Source of the DNA: Paraburkholderia solitsugae
Lineage (GTDB): Bacteria; Pseudomonadota; Gammaproteobacteria; Burkholderiales; Burkholderiaceae
Direction: 5' to 3'
Length of the DNA: 64,000 nt
Assembly (NCBI RefSeq): GCF_013177695.1
Contig: NZ_WOEY01000134.1
Span: 1 to 64,000, forward strand
The notes under the pieces were generated by a model, which was given only the letters and a program-made list of their open reading frames with translations, did not search any database and was not told where the DNA came from. The position numbers and the translations under genes are program-made. This document shows positions 55,375-63,678 of the stretch, piece after piece; within the stretch, counting starts at the first letter, position 1, and each line of letters opens with the position of its first letter.

Positions 55375-57024
55375 TTGGAAACTCAAGTCATCATTGTCGG
55401 CGCTGGCCCGGTAGGACTGACACTTGCCATCGACCTTGGCAGGCGCGGCATAGCGTGTGTGCTTGTCGAGCAAAAGGCGAAGCCCCAGTTTCTGCCGAAA
55501 ATGGAGCGTTGCAACGCGCGGACCATGGAGATTTTCCGGCGGCTGGGTCTCGCGGACCGTATCCGGGCCGCCGGCATGCCTGAGGACGTTCCCATGGACG
55601 TCCAGATTATCCGCTCGATGGTGGAACCGCCGATCCTGCGCTTGCCTTATCCATCGGTGGCGGTGGCTCTCGCGCTGACGCGCGAGAGCCACGACGGCAG
55701 CCTGCCGCTCGAACCCTATCAGCTCATTTCGCAATACACCCTGGAGCCGCTTCTTCTGGAGGTAGCCGACCAATTGCCGGCGGTCACGGTGATGCGCAGT
55801 ACGACGTTTCTGGAATTCGCCGAGCAGGACAGCGGCGTTCTGGTAGCGGTCAATGACGCCGATGGTACGAGAAGAATATTGAAGGCCGCCTACCTCGTGG
55901 GTTGCGACGGTGGCGCGAGCCACGTGCGTAAGCAACTGGGCATCCGTCTGGAGGGCGAGGGCGACATTGCGCGGCTGAGGCAGGGCCTGTTCTACTGTGA
56001 GCAACTGGTCGAGCGACTGCCGATAGGCAACGGACCGAGCCGGGGGCGGCACTATCTGGTAGCCGGCGGACCGCCGACCTTCATGATCATGCAGGATTCG
56101 ACGCGTCACTGGACGGTCCATTCCGCCGTCGAGAGCGATGACGAGATGCGACGGATGTTCGAGCGGATCATCGGCGTGCCGCTACCCTACGAGATGCTCT
56201 ATTGCGCGGAGTGGCGGCAGAACCTGCTGCTGGCCGAACGCTATGGAGCGGGAAGGGTGTTTCTCGCGGGCGACGCGGTGCATCTCGTGATTCCTACGGG
56301 CGGTCTCGGCATGAACACCGGCGTTGGCGATGCCACCGATCTTGCCTGGAAGTTGGCCGCCACGCTGCAGGGGTGGGGAGGACCGGGATTGCTGGCCTCC
56401 TACGAAGCTGAACGGCGCCAGATTGGCGAGCGGGTCGTCGGCGCATCGCGATACGCGTCGCTGGGATACCGCGCCTGGTTGGCGGAGGTGCGCCCGGGCA
56501 TCGGCGACGATATGCCCGAAGGGGCGGCGGCTCGGGCTCACCTTGTCGAAGTGGCGAACGTGCAGCAGCGCAAGTCGAACGAAATGATCGGCGCAGAGCT
56601 GGGCTATCGCTATGTCGATTCACCCATTATCGACAATGTGCCGGGCGGCCCGCAGCACGATCTGCGTGCTTATTTTCCCACTACCTGGCCGGGCGCGCGG
56701 CTTCCCCATATGTGGCTCACCGACGGAAGCGCCATCCAGGACCGGCTACGGTCGGACCGCTACACGCTGATCGACGTCGCGGGTGGGCACGATGCCGGCC
56801 CGCTTCTCGCCGCGTTCGAAGCGCTCGGCGCGCCACTCGATGTGCTCGTGGCCCCGGATTCCGCGCTTCGCGCCGTCTACGAGCGCGACCTCGTCCTCGT
56901 CCGGCCTGACATGCATGTCGCGTGGCGCGGCGATCGACTCCCGCAGGCCGCCGATGATCTCGCCGCGAGGGTGGTCGGACATAGCACCATGAAGCACGCA
57001 TCCGGTTCGATCAGCCGCCGCTGA
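55375..57024 (+). CDS. FAD-dependent aromatic hydroxylase (MhpA/PcpB-like)
   Basis: 549 residues from a TTG at 55375, seven bases after GGAG; a TTG at 55369 is too close to that site. GAGPVG (9-14) binds FAD, GCDGGASHVRKQLG is the DG motif, and GDAVHLVIPTGGLGMNTGVGD is the GD motif. A C-terminal thioredoxin-like region (about 400-549) fits the phenol/3-hydroxyphenylpropionate hydroxylase group. Given the decarboxylase and hydroxyquinol genes, a resorcinol or hydroxybenzoate hydroxylase is plausible. It is a distant relative of the hydroxylase at 39694. Preceded by about 550 bp of operators and a gene relic. Confidence 0.86.
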   Translation: METQVIIVGAGPVGLTLAIDLGRRGIACVLVEQKAKPQFLPKMERCNARTMEIFRRLGLADRIRAAGMPEDVPMDVQIIRSMVEPPILRLPYPSVAVALALTRESHDGSLPLEPYQLISQYTLEPLLLEVADQLPAVTVMRSTTFLEFAEQDSGVLVAVNDADGTRRILKAAYLVGCDGGASHVRKQLGIRLEGEGDIARLRQGLFYCEQLVERLPIGNGPSRGRHYLVAGGPPTFMIMQDSTRHWTVHSAVESDDEMRRMFERIIGVPLPYEMLYCAEWRQNLLLAERYGAGRVFLAGDAVHLVIPTGGLGMNTGVGDATDLAWKLAATLQGWGGPGLLASYEAERRQIGERVVGASRYASLGYRAWLAEVRPGIGDDMPEGAAARAHLVEVANVQQRKSNEMIGAELGYRYVDSPIIDNVPGGPQHDLRAYFPTTWPGARLPHMWLTDGSAIQDRLRSDRYTLIDVAGGHDAGPLLAAFEALGAPLDVLVAPDSALRAVYERDLVLVRPDMHVAWRGDRLPQAADDLAARVVGHSTMKHASGSISRR

Positions 57025-57081
57025 CCGGGCTGGGCTGGATCAGATTGATAGGAAATCTAAACAATATCGGAGGCGAAAAAA

Positions 57082-58233
57082 ATGAGCTCACGGTTGAATC
57101 GGGCCAGAGGTGGCCATGCATGGCGCCAGGTGGCTGGGGGAGCGTTCTCGTTTCTTGCGGCAGTTGCGTCGAGCGCGTCGCATGCGCAGAGTTCTGTCAC
57201 CCTGTATGGGATCATCGATACCGGCATTGAATATGTGACAAACATCGGTCCTAAGAAGGCCAGTTCAGTGCACATGCCGTCTCTCACGGCCTCGCTACCA
57301 TCATTGTGGGGTCTTCGTGGCAAAGAGGATCTGGGTAGTGGTCTGAGTGCGGTCTTTGTATTGGAGTCGGGTTTTGCTCCAGCACAAGGTTCGCTGAATC
57401 AAGGGGGACGTCTGTTTGGCAGGCAGGCCTATGTCGGGCTTTCGGGGCGGTGGGGGACGTTGACCCTCGGTCGGCAATATTCACAAATTTTCTGGACGGC
57501 ACTAACGGGCGACACGCTGGCGCCGAATATCTATGGCGCTGGCGATCTGGACCCCTACTTGACCCAGCCGCGCGTTGACAATTCGATCGCCTATTCCTTC
57601 ACGTCGTCGGGTCTGACCGTGGGCGTGACGTATTCGCTCGGACGTGACGCGGTGGATAGTGCGCCGGCCGGAGGGTGTGCCGGTCAATCGCCGACTGACT
57701 GGCGGGCCTGCAAGGCAATGTCAGCCATGGTGAAATATGATGCGGGGAAATGGGGCGTGGCGGCGGCCATCGACCGCAACTACGGTGGGGGGGGCACCGG
57801 CTCGCCCCTGCCACTTAGCTCGCAAACCGATACACGCGCCCTCATCGATGGCTACGTGAAGTTTGGTAACTCGACTATCGGCGCGGGATTCCAACATCGA
57901 ATCAATCACGGAGAGCAGACGCCGACCATTTTCGACGCGACCAGCAACTACTGGTGGATCGGTGGCTCCTATTTTCCCCGTCCGGATATTGCGCTTGACG
58001 CGCAGTTCGGCCGTATCACCGTGAGCGACCACGCCGCCGGGGGCTCCGTGATCGCCGCGCGCGCGATGTATTTATTGTCCAAGCGCACCTCGGTGTACGT
58101 CACTGCAGGGCGTGTGTTCAACCAGCGCAACGGAGCGTTCTCGATTGACGGCGGCGTGGTCCCGCCCGCTTCGACGCCATTGCCAGGCGTGGATCAAACC
58201 GGTGCGATGGTGGGTATTCGCCACCTGTTCTAA
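57082..58233 (+). CDS. OmpC-type porin
   Basis: 383 residues. Longer than usual N-terminal leader (about 1-36) ending SSASHA, then mature QSSVTLYGIIDTGIEYV. Strand motifs include ALRGKEDLG-like GLRGKEDLGSGLSAVF, RLFGRQAYVGLSGRWGTLTLGRQ and a C-terminal MVGIRHLF ending in Phe. A GGAGGCG site precedes the ATG. It lies downstream of the FAD hydroxylase on the same strand and probably belongs to that transcription unit, admitting the aromatic substrate. Confidence 0.92.
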   Translation: MSSRLNRARGGHAWRQVAGGAFSFLAAVASSASHAQSSVTLYGIIDTGIEYVTNIGPKKASSVHMPSLTASLPSLWGLRGKEDLGSGLSAVFVLESGFAPAQGSLNQGGRLFGRQAYVGLSGRWGTLTLGRQYSQIFWTALTGDTLAPNIYGAGDLDPYLTQPRVDNSIAYSFTSSGLTVGVTYSLGRDAVDSAPAGGCAGQSPTDWRACKAMSAMVKYDAGKWGVAAAIDRNYGGGGTGSPLPLSSQTDTRALIDGYVKFGNSTIGAGFQHRINHGEQTPTIFDATSNYWWIGGSYFPRPDIALDAQFGRITVSDHAAGGSVIAARAMYLLSKRTSVYVTAGRVFNQRNGAFSIDGGVVPPASTPLPGVDQTGAMVGIRHLF

Positions 58234-58264
58234 ATGGCCCGTGGCTGCTCGATGTGTTGCATCG

Positions 58265-58305
58265 GCCGCTTGAACCCGCCTCGGTCACGAGGGTGCTCAA
58301 GCGGC
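58265..58305. terminator. Bidirectional terminator hairpin
   Basis: GCCGCTTGA (58265-58273) pairs with TCAAGCGGC (58297-58305), with ACCC/GGGT adding to the stem. It lies between the converging porin and aldo/keto reductase genes and overlaps the reductase stop codon. Confidence 0.55.
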
Positions 58306-59136
58306 TGTGCTATCCCACAGCGGGGCAAGACCGGGCGGATTGACAATCCGGCTGCCTGCTGTCGCCAATGCGTGTATTGCTGCCATGTCCGCACTATCTA
58401 ACTCAAAGTCGAATACCGCGATGTTTTCTGCCAGTCGATCGATCCGCGTGGTTCTCGAAAGTGCCACAATGCCGCGCTGTTGAACAAGCCACCGTAAGAC
58501 GATCTGGGCGATGGTTTTGTCATGACGGGCCGCGATCTCCTTGAGCGTTGGGTCCGAGAACACGCGGCCAACCGCCATGCCGCAATATCCTGTCACGGCA
58601 AGCCCAGCCTGGCGCGTGCTTTCGATGAGCAAGGACTGGTTCAGATACGGATGGTATTCGAACTGATTCGTTACCAGCGGAGCCGCCGAGAGCCGGATAG
58701 CTTCCGTCATCAGAGCACGGTTGAAATTACTGACGCCTATGTGCCTGACCTTGCCGGCACGCACGACCGCATTGAGTTCCTCGATCTGTTCGGCGAGAGG
58801 CACGTCCGATCCGCCCGGCCAGTGCAGCAGGAGTAGGTCGATGTAGTCCGTCTTGAGCTTGCGTAGGCTCTCGTTGACGGATGCATCGAAGTGTCTTGCG
58901 GAGTAGTTGCTGACCCAGACCTTGGTCGTCAGAAATATTTCGCTTCTTGAGATACCGGATGTAGCGACGCAGTCGCCGACCTCGGCTTCGTTACCGTAGA
59001 TTTGCGCGGTGTCGATATGACGGAAGCCGGCACGGAGGGCTGCGGGGACCGTTCGATAGATATCGTCGCCGCTCATCCCATAGGTGCCAAAGCCTATGGT
59101 CGGAATGGCCGCGTTACCGGCATGGACGGTCTGCAT
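58297..59136 (-). CDS. Aldo/keto reductase
   Basis: 279-residue NADPH-dependent AKR. Tetrad visible: Asp and Tyr in FRHIDTAQIYGNE, Lys in LTTKVWVSNY, His in LLLLHWPGG. GVSNFNRALM and VSNFN-type loops, and the C-terminal Arg/Ser residues near LSRTTRIDRLAEN, fit 2,5-diketo-gluconate/dkgA-like reductases. An AAGGAATAG site precedes the ATG. It could detoxify or interconvert aldehydes of the pathway. It is separated from the upstream porin by about 215 bp carrying a perfect inverted repeat. Confidence 0.9.
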   Translation of the reverse strand: MQTVHAGNAAIPTIGFGTYGMSGDDIYRTVPAALRAGFRHIDTAQIYGNEAEVGDCVATSGISRSEIFLTTKVWVSNYSARHFDASVNESLRKLKTDYIDLLLLHWPGGSDVPLAEQIEELNAVVRAGKVRHIGVSNFNRALMTEAIRLSAAPLVTNQFEYHPYLNQSLLIESTRQAGLAVTGYCGMAVGRVFSDPTLKEIAARHDKTIAQIVLRWLVQQRGIVALSRTTRIDRLAENIAVFDFELDSADMAAIHALATAGSRIVNPPGLAPLWDSTAA

Positions 59137-59317
59137 AAACTATTCCTTATTGACTAGCCGATACACCCCTGCAACGGGGCAGGCAGCCGAACGACGTAAT
59201 GGTCTCAATGATGGCGACCGGCGAAAGAAATCGACCCCTCGGCGGCCCCTTGACGTGTGACTTCGTGGAAGCGTAAGCGATGGCAGGTCTGGAAAGAAGC
59301 CTATATGTTTCGATTCA

Positions 59318-59340
59318 ATCTATCGTCATGGACGATAGAT
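59318..59340. promoter_or_regulatory. Perfect 10-bp inverted repeat between two leftward genes
   Basis: ATCTATCGTC (59318-59327) and GACGATAGAT (59331-59340) are exact inverses around ATG. It is 11 bp after the porin stop and about 180 bp ahead of the reductase start. No T-run follows in either direction, so an operator or a processing hairpin is about as likely as a terminator. Confidence 0.55.
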
Positions 59341-59350
59341 CATTGCATGC

Positions 59351-60442
59351 CTAAAAGAAGTGCTGGATACCAATCGAGACGCCGGTCGTAGACCGGCCGG
59401 ATGCCACGCCGGCGCCCGTGAGCGAGGCGACGCTATTGGCGCCCGACGCGTGTTGATAGGTTACCTGCTGGTAGACGGTCGTTCTTTTCGATAAGAGGTA
59501 AGAGTTCGAGAGGGTAATGGTCTTCCAGTTTCCGCCGTCGAGATTTTCCACCCATCCGCCAATCGCGAGGACATCATCGGGTTTGATCGTCCAGTTCGCA
59601 CCGGCGTCAACGGTGTTGGCGTTACCCTGGCCAGTCGCCAATGTGAGACGCGACTGCGTAAACGTTGCGTGCAGAAGCACATTTTTCAACTGATACGATG
59701 CCCCGAGCCCCCAATTGACGAGCTTGTTGGCAACAACGCCTTCGGCCTGAGGAAGTGCGGTCCCAAAAAGCGAAGGAAGACCGATAAAGCTGGAAAGTTC
59801 CAGAAAGCGATTGTTCTCGTTCGCGTACGTGGCTGCCAGACTCAGCGGCCCTCCCTTGTACTGGACAAAGAAAGAGTAGTCCCTGCTTTCGCTGAAATTG
59901 CCGGGCACATTTCCAAAAGCAAACTCTGCCCCCGCGGAGAATCCGCCAAGGGTCGGGCTCACATATTTCACCGCATTGTTGAACTGGAAGAAGTTGGCGA
60001 TTTCATCCAGGTTGCCCACGTGAAGCGAGAGAATGTTGCCGAGGAGGAAAGGCGTTTGATAATTGGACAGAACGTCATACATGAAGCTGGGTTGGTGACC
60101 AAGCGTCAACGTTCCATAGGTGTCCGACTGCAGTCCAACATACGCTTTCCTGTTGAATAGCGTCCCGGGAACAAGTTGCCGGCCGTTGTTTAGCAAGTAT
60201 TCGTTCTGAAGATCGAAGAGGGTGCGTAGCCCGCCACCGAGGTCCTCAACGCCCTTCAAGCCGAAAATGTCGGGTGAGTGCGTGTTTGCCTCCTGGAATA
60301 GGGCGTGTCCTCCGACGTTGCTAATGTACTGTACCGCAGTGTCTGCAATTCCATATAAGGTAACGCTGGATTGCGCGTTGGCAGCACTCGTCACAGAAAG
60401 TGCGACGATCGCGCCTGCCACCGTACGTCCAAAAATTGCCAT
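59351..60442 (-). CDS. OmpC-type porin
   Basis: 363 residues. Signal peptide (about 1-23) ending NA, mature QSSVTLYGIADTAVQYI. Porin features: GLKGVEDLGGGLRTLFDLQNE, LFNRKAYVGLQSDTYGTLTLGHQ, and a C-terminal SIGIQHFF ending in Phe. A CGGAGACAA site precedes the ATG at 60442. It is divergent from the IclR gene; two short palindromes lie just upstream. The third porin in the accessory region, and less similar to the other two than they are to each other. Confidence 0.92.
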   Translation of the reverse strand: MAIFGRTVAGAIVALSVTSAANAQSSVTLYGIADTAVQYISNVGGHALFQEANTHSPDIFGLKGVEDLGGGLRTLFDLQNEYLLNNGRQLVPGTLFNRKAYVGLQSDTYGTLTLGHQPSFMYDVLSNYQTPFLLGNILSLHVGNLDEIANFFQFNNAVKYVSPTLGGFSAGAEFAFGNVPGNFSESRDYSFFVQYKGGPLSLAATYANENNRFLELSSFIGLPSLFGTALPQAEGVVANKLVNWGLGASYQLKNVLLHATFTQSRLTLATGQGNANTVDAGANWTIKPDDVLAIGGWVENLDGGNWKTITLSNSYLLSKRTTVYQQVTYQHASGANSVASLTGAGVASGRSTTGVSIGIQHFF

Positions 60443-60466
60443 GCGTTGTCTCCGAACCGGTTGTTA

Positions 60467-60492
60467 TTCTTCCGAAGAAATTATTCGAATAA
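60467..60492. promoter_or_regulatory. Two adjacent short palindromes upstream of the third porin
   Basis: TTCTTCCGAAGAA (60467-60479) and TTATTCGAATAA (60481-60492) lie 25-50 bp upstream of the porin start codon, in AT-rich DNA. Both are symmetric. They may be operator sites; the regulator is not identified, although the IclR gene is divergent nearby. Confidence 0.5.
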
Positions 60493-60599
60493 AAGGAAAG
60501 GTAGAAAATTTGTACTACTGATGAATGAGGCGCTAAGAATTCAAGCGTTTGTTCCCGCCGCTCGCTTGGCCCGAATCGCCCCTGCTTGCTGGCGTTGCA

Positions 60600-60633
60600 T
60601 TCAACAATAATGAATGAGATAATCTATGTTGAA
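60600..60633. promoter_or_regulatory. Widely spaced inverted repeat upstream of iclR
   Basis: TTCAACA (60600-60606) and TGTTGAA (60627-60633) are exact 7-bp inverses separated by 20 bases. They lie about 95 bp ahead of the IclR start codon and could be an autoregulatory site for a dimeric regulator. Confidence 0.5.
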
Positions 60634-60725
60634 CACTATAGGGGCCGCCCCTGGACGTGTCAACACGACGACCGTCCGTGGAAACCCGGGGCGGTGATTT
60701 TTTGTGACTTCCATAAGGCCGAAGA

Positions 60726-61502
60726 ATGACCAATGTGACTGCGAGGCGCGGCATTCAGTCTGTCGAGATTGCGTTCCGAATTCTTTCGGCGTTGCAGACC
60801 AGTGAGCGTGCACTCCCTCTAAAGGAGATTGCTGCGCTGTCCGAACTGTCGCCGAGCGCGACGAGCAACTACATGATTAGTCTGGTGCGGACCGGGCTGG
60901 CGTCGCCGGACGAAAAACCGGGGTGCTACAAGCTCGGACCGGCGTCGCTTGCTTTGGGTATGAGCGCGATCAACCAGCTGGACGGATTCGATATCGTTCG
61001 TCGGGAAGTGATCGCTTTGCGTGAAGCCACCCTGAGTGGCGCGGCCGTGACCGCATGGACCGAAGATGGACCGGTTAGTCTCTTTAAGCAGGAGGGGCAG
61101 ACGCGCAGTATTCTCGAGCTGAGAACAGGCCTGATTCCGCTGGTCACGACAGCCGCGGGAAAGCTGTTCATTGCCTGCCTTCAACCGGCCCGCACCGACG
61201 ATCTCATCAACCGCGAACTGTCTGCGGGACAGGAATGGAGTCCGGCTTCCTTGCGGGAAGAAGCGATCGCTGAATTGCGCAACTGTGGCTTCACAACGGT
61301 TCATCGCGGGGACATGGGTTACGTGTCTGTCGCGGCCCCTATCTGGGACAGGGACGGAGATCTCCGATTTGCCATCAGTCTCATCGGATCGCCCGCAACG
61401 CTGAACACGGAAATTGAAGGTAAAGAGATAAAGGCGCTACTCGACAGCGCGGCTCGAGCTACGGTTGTACTGGGCGGAAAGGCCCCCAGCAAAATTGGGT
61501 AG
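60726..61502 (+). CDS. IclR-family transcriptional regulator
   Basis: 258 residues. N-terminal winged helix-turn-helix (about 8-70: SVEIAFRILSALQTSERALPL, then LSELSPSATSNYMISL) and a C-terminal IclR effector domain (about 85-255) with LIPLVTTAAGKLFIA and DRDGDLRFAISLIGS. An AAGGCCG site precedes the ATG. It lies between the divergent porin and the convergent monooxygenase operon, so it is probably the local regulator for both. Effector unknown, presumably an aromatic or aliphatic acid. Confidence 0.9.
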   Translation: MTNVTARRGIQSVEIAFRILSALQTSERALPLKEIAALSELSPSATSNYMISLVRTGLASPDEKPGCYKLGPASLALGMSAINQLDGFDIVRREVIALREATLSGAAVTAWTEDGPVSLFKQEGQTRSILELRTGLIPLVTTAAGKLFIACLQPARTDDLINRELSAGQEWSPASLREEAIAELRNCGFTTVHRGDMGYVSVAAPIWDRDGDLRFAISLIGSPATLNTEIEGKEIKALLDSAARATVVLGGKAPSKIG

Positions 61503-61563
61503 AAGCCGGGCGCATCGATATCGATGCGCGCCGTCTGTCTCGGAGGGCGACGCGCAACGGACA

Positions 61564-61600
61564 CGTTAGGGCCTGTTATTAGTGTCAACAGGCCCTAACG
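61564..61600. terminator. Strong hairpin between converging genes
   Basis: CGTTAGGGCCTGTT (61564-61577) and AACAGGCCCTAACG (61587-61600) are a perfect 14-bp inverted repeat with a nine-base loop. It lies in the gap between the converging IclR and alpha/beta-hydrolase genes and should terminate both. Confidence 0.75.
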
Positions 61601-61649
61601 CGAGGGCAGCGGCTTGCGCCGCGGCCTCCTCATTGCCTTCGTCCTTCCG

Positions 61650-62516
61650 TCAGTCTGTCCCGGCTGTGGCTGCTGCCAACACGATGGAATTGAAAGCCTC
61701 CGGCGCTTCAAGCTTCGGCATGTGGCCGATTGCATCGAGTACGTGGAGTGTCGAATCGTGAGCAGCCTCGTGAATCGGCCTGGCATGGTCGTCAATTGGC
61801 GCCAAGCGGTCCAGGTTGCCGATAATGACGGAGATAGGCGCCTGGATCGAAGGAACGACGGATGGCGTATACGTGGAGAAGAGCATGTCCACGGCGTGTT
61901 CCCAGCCTGTAGGGGTCGCCGCGTCTCTCAGCCGGGATACGACCGCGCGAACCAGGGGGCCGGCGTTCGGAGCGACCAGAGCGTTGACTACAGCGGCGCG
62001 CGCCTCGGGCGATTGTGCCGCTGCGCTTCGTATCAGGACATCTCGTGCCGCGTCGCGCTCCGTACCGGATAGATGTCCTCGTGCAACATTGGGCGCGCTC
62101 AGTACGAGAGCGCGCGTAGCCGACGGGTGCCGCGCCGCGAACGTTGCGGCGATGACACTTCCCCATGAACTGCCTACCACGGTTGCACGCGATATGCCGA
62201 GCGCAGACAGCAGGGCCATGAGCGCATCCGCGTAGTCCGTGGCGGCCGGCGTGTCGATCGCAAAGGGGCTGCTTTGTCCATAGCCGGGGGCGTCCCAGGC
62301 AATCACTCGATGGCTCCTGCTCAGTGCGGCGAACTGCGCGCGGTATCCCGCCGAGCTCGCACCAATGCCATGCAGCAGCACGATGGCGGGCGCGCGCTCG
62401 TCGCCGGCAGCCCGATACGTGATGACCCGTTCATCGCCGAGGGTGGGGCGATTCAATGGTGCCTGTTCGACGGCGGGTAACGAGGATTCAAGTAGATGGC
62501 TATCTGTTTCAGTCAT
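61650..62516 (-). CDS. Alpha/beta-hydrolase
   Basis: About 288 residues from the ATG at 62516; a TTG at 62567, three bases after the flavin reductase stop and with a weak AGAGAAG site, is an alternative coupled start. Motifs: oxyanion HGIGASSAGY, nucleophile elbow VVGSSWGS (Ser), acid in GNLDRLAPIDDH, and catalytic His in IGHMPKLE. Resembles meta-cleavage-product and lactone hydrolases. As part of the flavin-reductase/luciferase-type monooxygenase operon, it may open the product of a Baeyer-Villiger-like or hydroxylation step. Substrate unknown. Confidence 0.82.
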   Translation of the reverse strand: MTETDSHLLESSLPAVEQAPLNRPTLGDERVITYRAAGDERAPAIVLLHGIGASSAGYRAQFAALSRSHRVIAWDAPGYGQSSPFAIDTPAATDYADALMALLSALGISRATVVGSSWGSVIAATFAARHPSATRALVLSAPNVARGHLSGTERDAARDVLIRSAAAQSPEARAAVVNALVAPNAGPLVRAVVSRLRDAATPTGWEHAVDMLFSTYTPSVVPSIQAPISVIIGNLDRLAPIDDHARPIHEAAHDSTLHVLDAIGHMPKLEAPEAFNSIVLAAATAGTD

Positions 62517-62568
62517 GATTGAAGTTTGGCCGGATATATCAGTCGCTTTAACTTGGGCAAGTGCCAAT

Positions 62569-63678
62569 TCACGCTTCTCTTAATGCAGCGGAGATCTCAT
62601 GCGCGGCGGCCTTGAGGGCTTCTGCACAAGGGCCGTCAGCCGCGGCGTCGAAATGCTCTGCGGGGCCGATTGCGGTCAGTGCCAGCACGGCCAGTCCGCT
62701 CGGGGAAAGAATGGGCACGCTGATGGCGTTGGCGAGCACCCGGTCGTCATAAAATGGGCCGGGGCGCCTCGGCGCGACATGGGAAGCCCTTACGGATTCA
62801 AGTTCGCTTACGAGTGTTTCCGCGGTGTGGGGCAGTTCGTCAGACGCCTGGCGCCCGTTATCACGCAGCTCCGCAGTCACGAATCGATCGACTGCTTCGG
62901 GCGGAAGGAACGCCGCCAGTGCCAACCCCGAAGCGGAGGACGTCACCGGAAGCACAAGCCCCAGCGGCAGATCGGCGGCCACCGGCGTGGTTGCGGCTTG
63001 CCACGCGATTACGGTAGGACCGTGATTGCCCCACGCTACCAGCGCAAGTGTCTTGTCCAGCGTACCCGCGAGCCGCAACATGGCGCGGCCGGCCAGCCTG
63101 ACAGCATGGGGCTGCGATTTCATCGCACCCTCCGTTCCGACCGGCGCGCGCCCGAGGTCGTGCGGGTCGGCAACCAGATACTGCCCGCCACCAAATACCA
63201 GTGGCCGCCGCGTGCTCTGGCGAATGCAATCCACCGACCCGACAAAAATCATATGGTCTCCGCCTGGATAGCGGGAGACCACCTTGCACTCCAGCCATGC
63301 GCTGCAATCGCGCAGTAGCGGCAACCCGTCGACCCCTAGGTCATATTCGATGCCGGAGAATTTGTCTGGCGAGCGGGCCGCAAAGTGATTGGCGAGGTCA
63401 TATTGGTGTTCAGCCAGGATGTTGATCGTGAATCTCTCGGCATCCTTGAACGCCGAATGGCTTCCCGCGGATGTCGCCTGACTCCATAAAACGAGAGGCG
63501 GGTCCAAAGAGACCGAGGAGAACGAATTGGCGGTGAGGCCGTGCATTCCTCCCTCGGCATCGCGGGTGGTGACCACGGTGACACCGGTTACAAAGGACCC
63601 GAGCACGTCTCTTAGCTGACGTTTGTCGAACGTCCTGATTGCAGGACGTTCCTGGTCTAGCGAAGTGCTTCCGGTCAT
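62569..63678 (-). CDS. Flavin reductase fused to an IclR-type effector domain
   Basis: 369 residues. Residues about 15-180 are an FMN split-barrel NAD(P)H:flavin reductase of the HpaC-like family (DVLGSFVTGVTVVTT, GLTANSFSSVSLDPPLVLW, FTINILAEHQ). Residues about 190-369 match the ligand domain of IclR regulators (LGLVLPVTSSASGLALAAFLPP and ISVPILSPSGLAVLALTAIG) without any DNA-binding part. This suggests that substrate binding controls reductase activity. The start overlaps the upstream monooxygenase stop (ATGA), so the two are made together as a two-component system. Confidence 0.88.
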   Translation of the reverse strand: MTGSTSLDQERPAIRTFDKRQLRDVLGSFVTGVTVVTTRDAEGGMHGLTANSFSSVSLDPPLVLWSQATSAGSHSAFKDAERFTINILAEHQYDLANHFAARSPDKFSGIEYDLGVDGLPLLRDCSAWLECKVVSRYPGGDHMIFVGSVDCIRQSTRRPLVFGGGQYLVADPHDLGRAPVGTEGAMKSQPHAVRLAGRAMLRLAGTLDKTLALVAWGNHGPTVIAWQAATTPVAADLPLGLVLPVTSSASGLALAAFLPPEAVDRFVTAELRDNGRQASDELPHTAETLVSELESVRASHVAPRRPGPFYDDRVLANAISVPILSPSGLAVLALTAIGPAEHFDAAADGPCAEALKAAAHEISAALREA

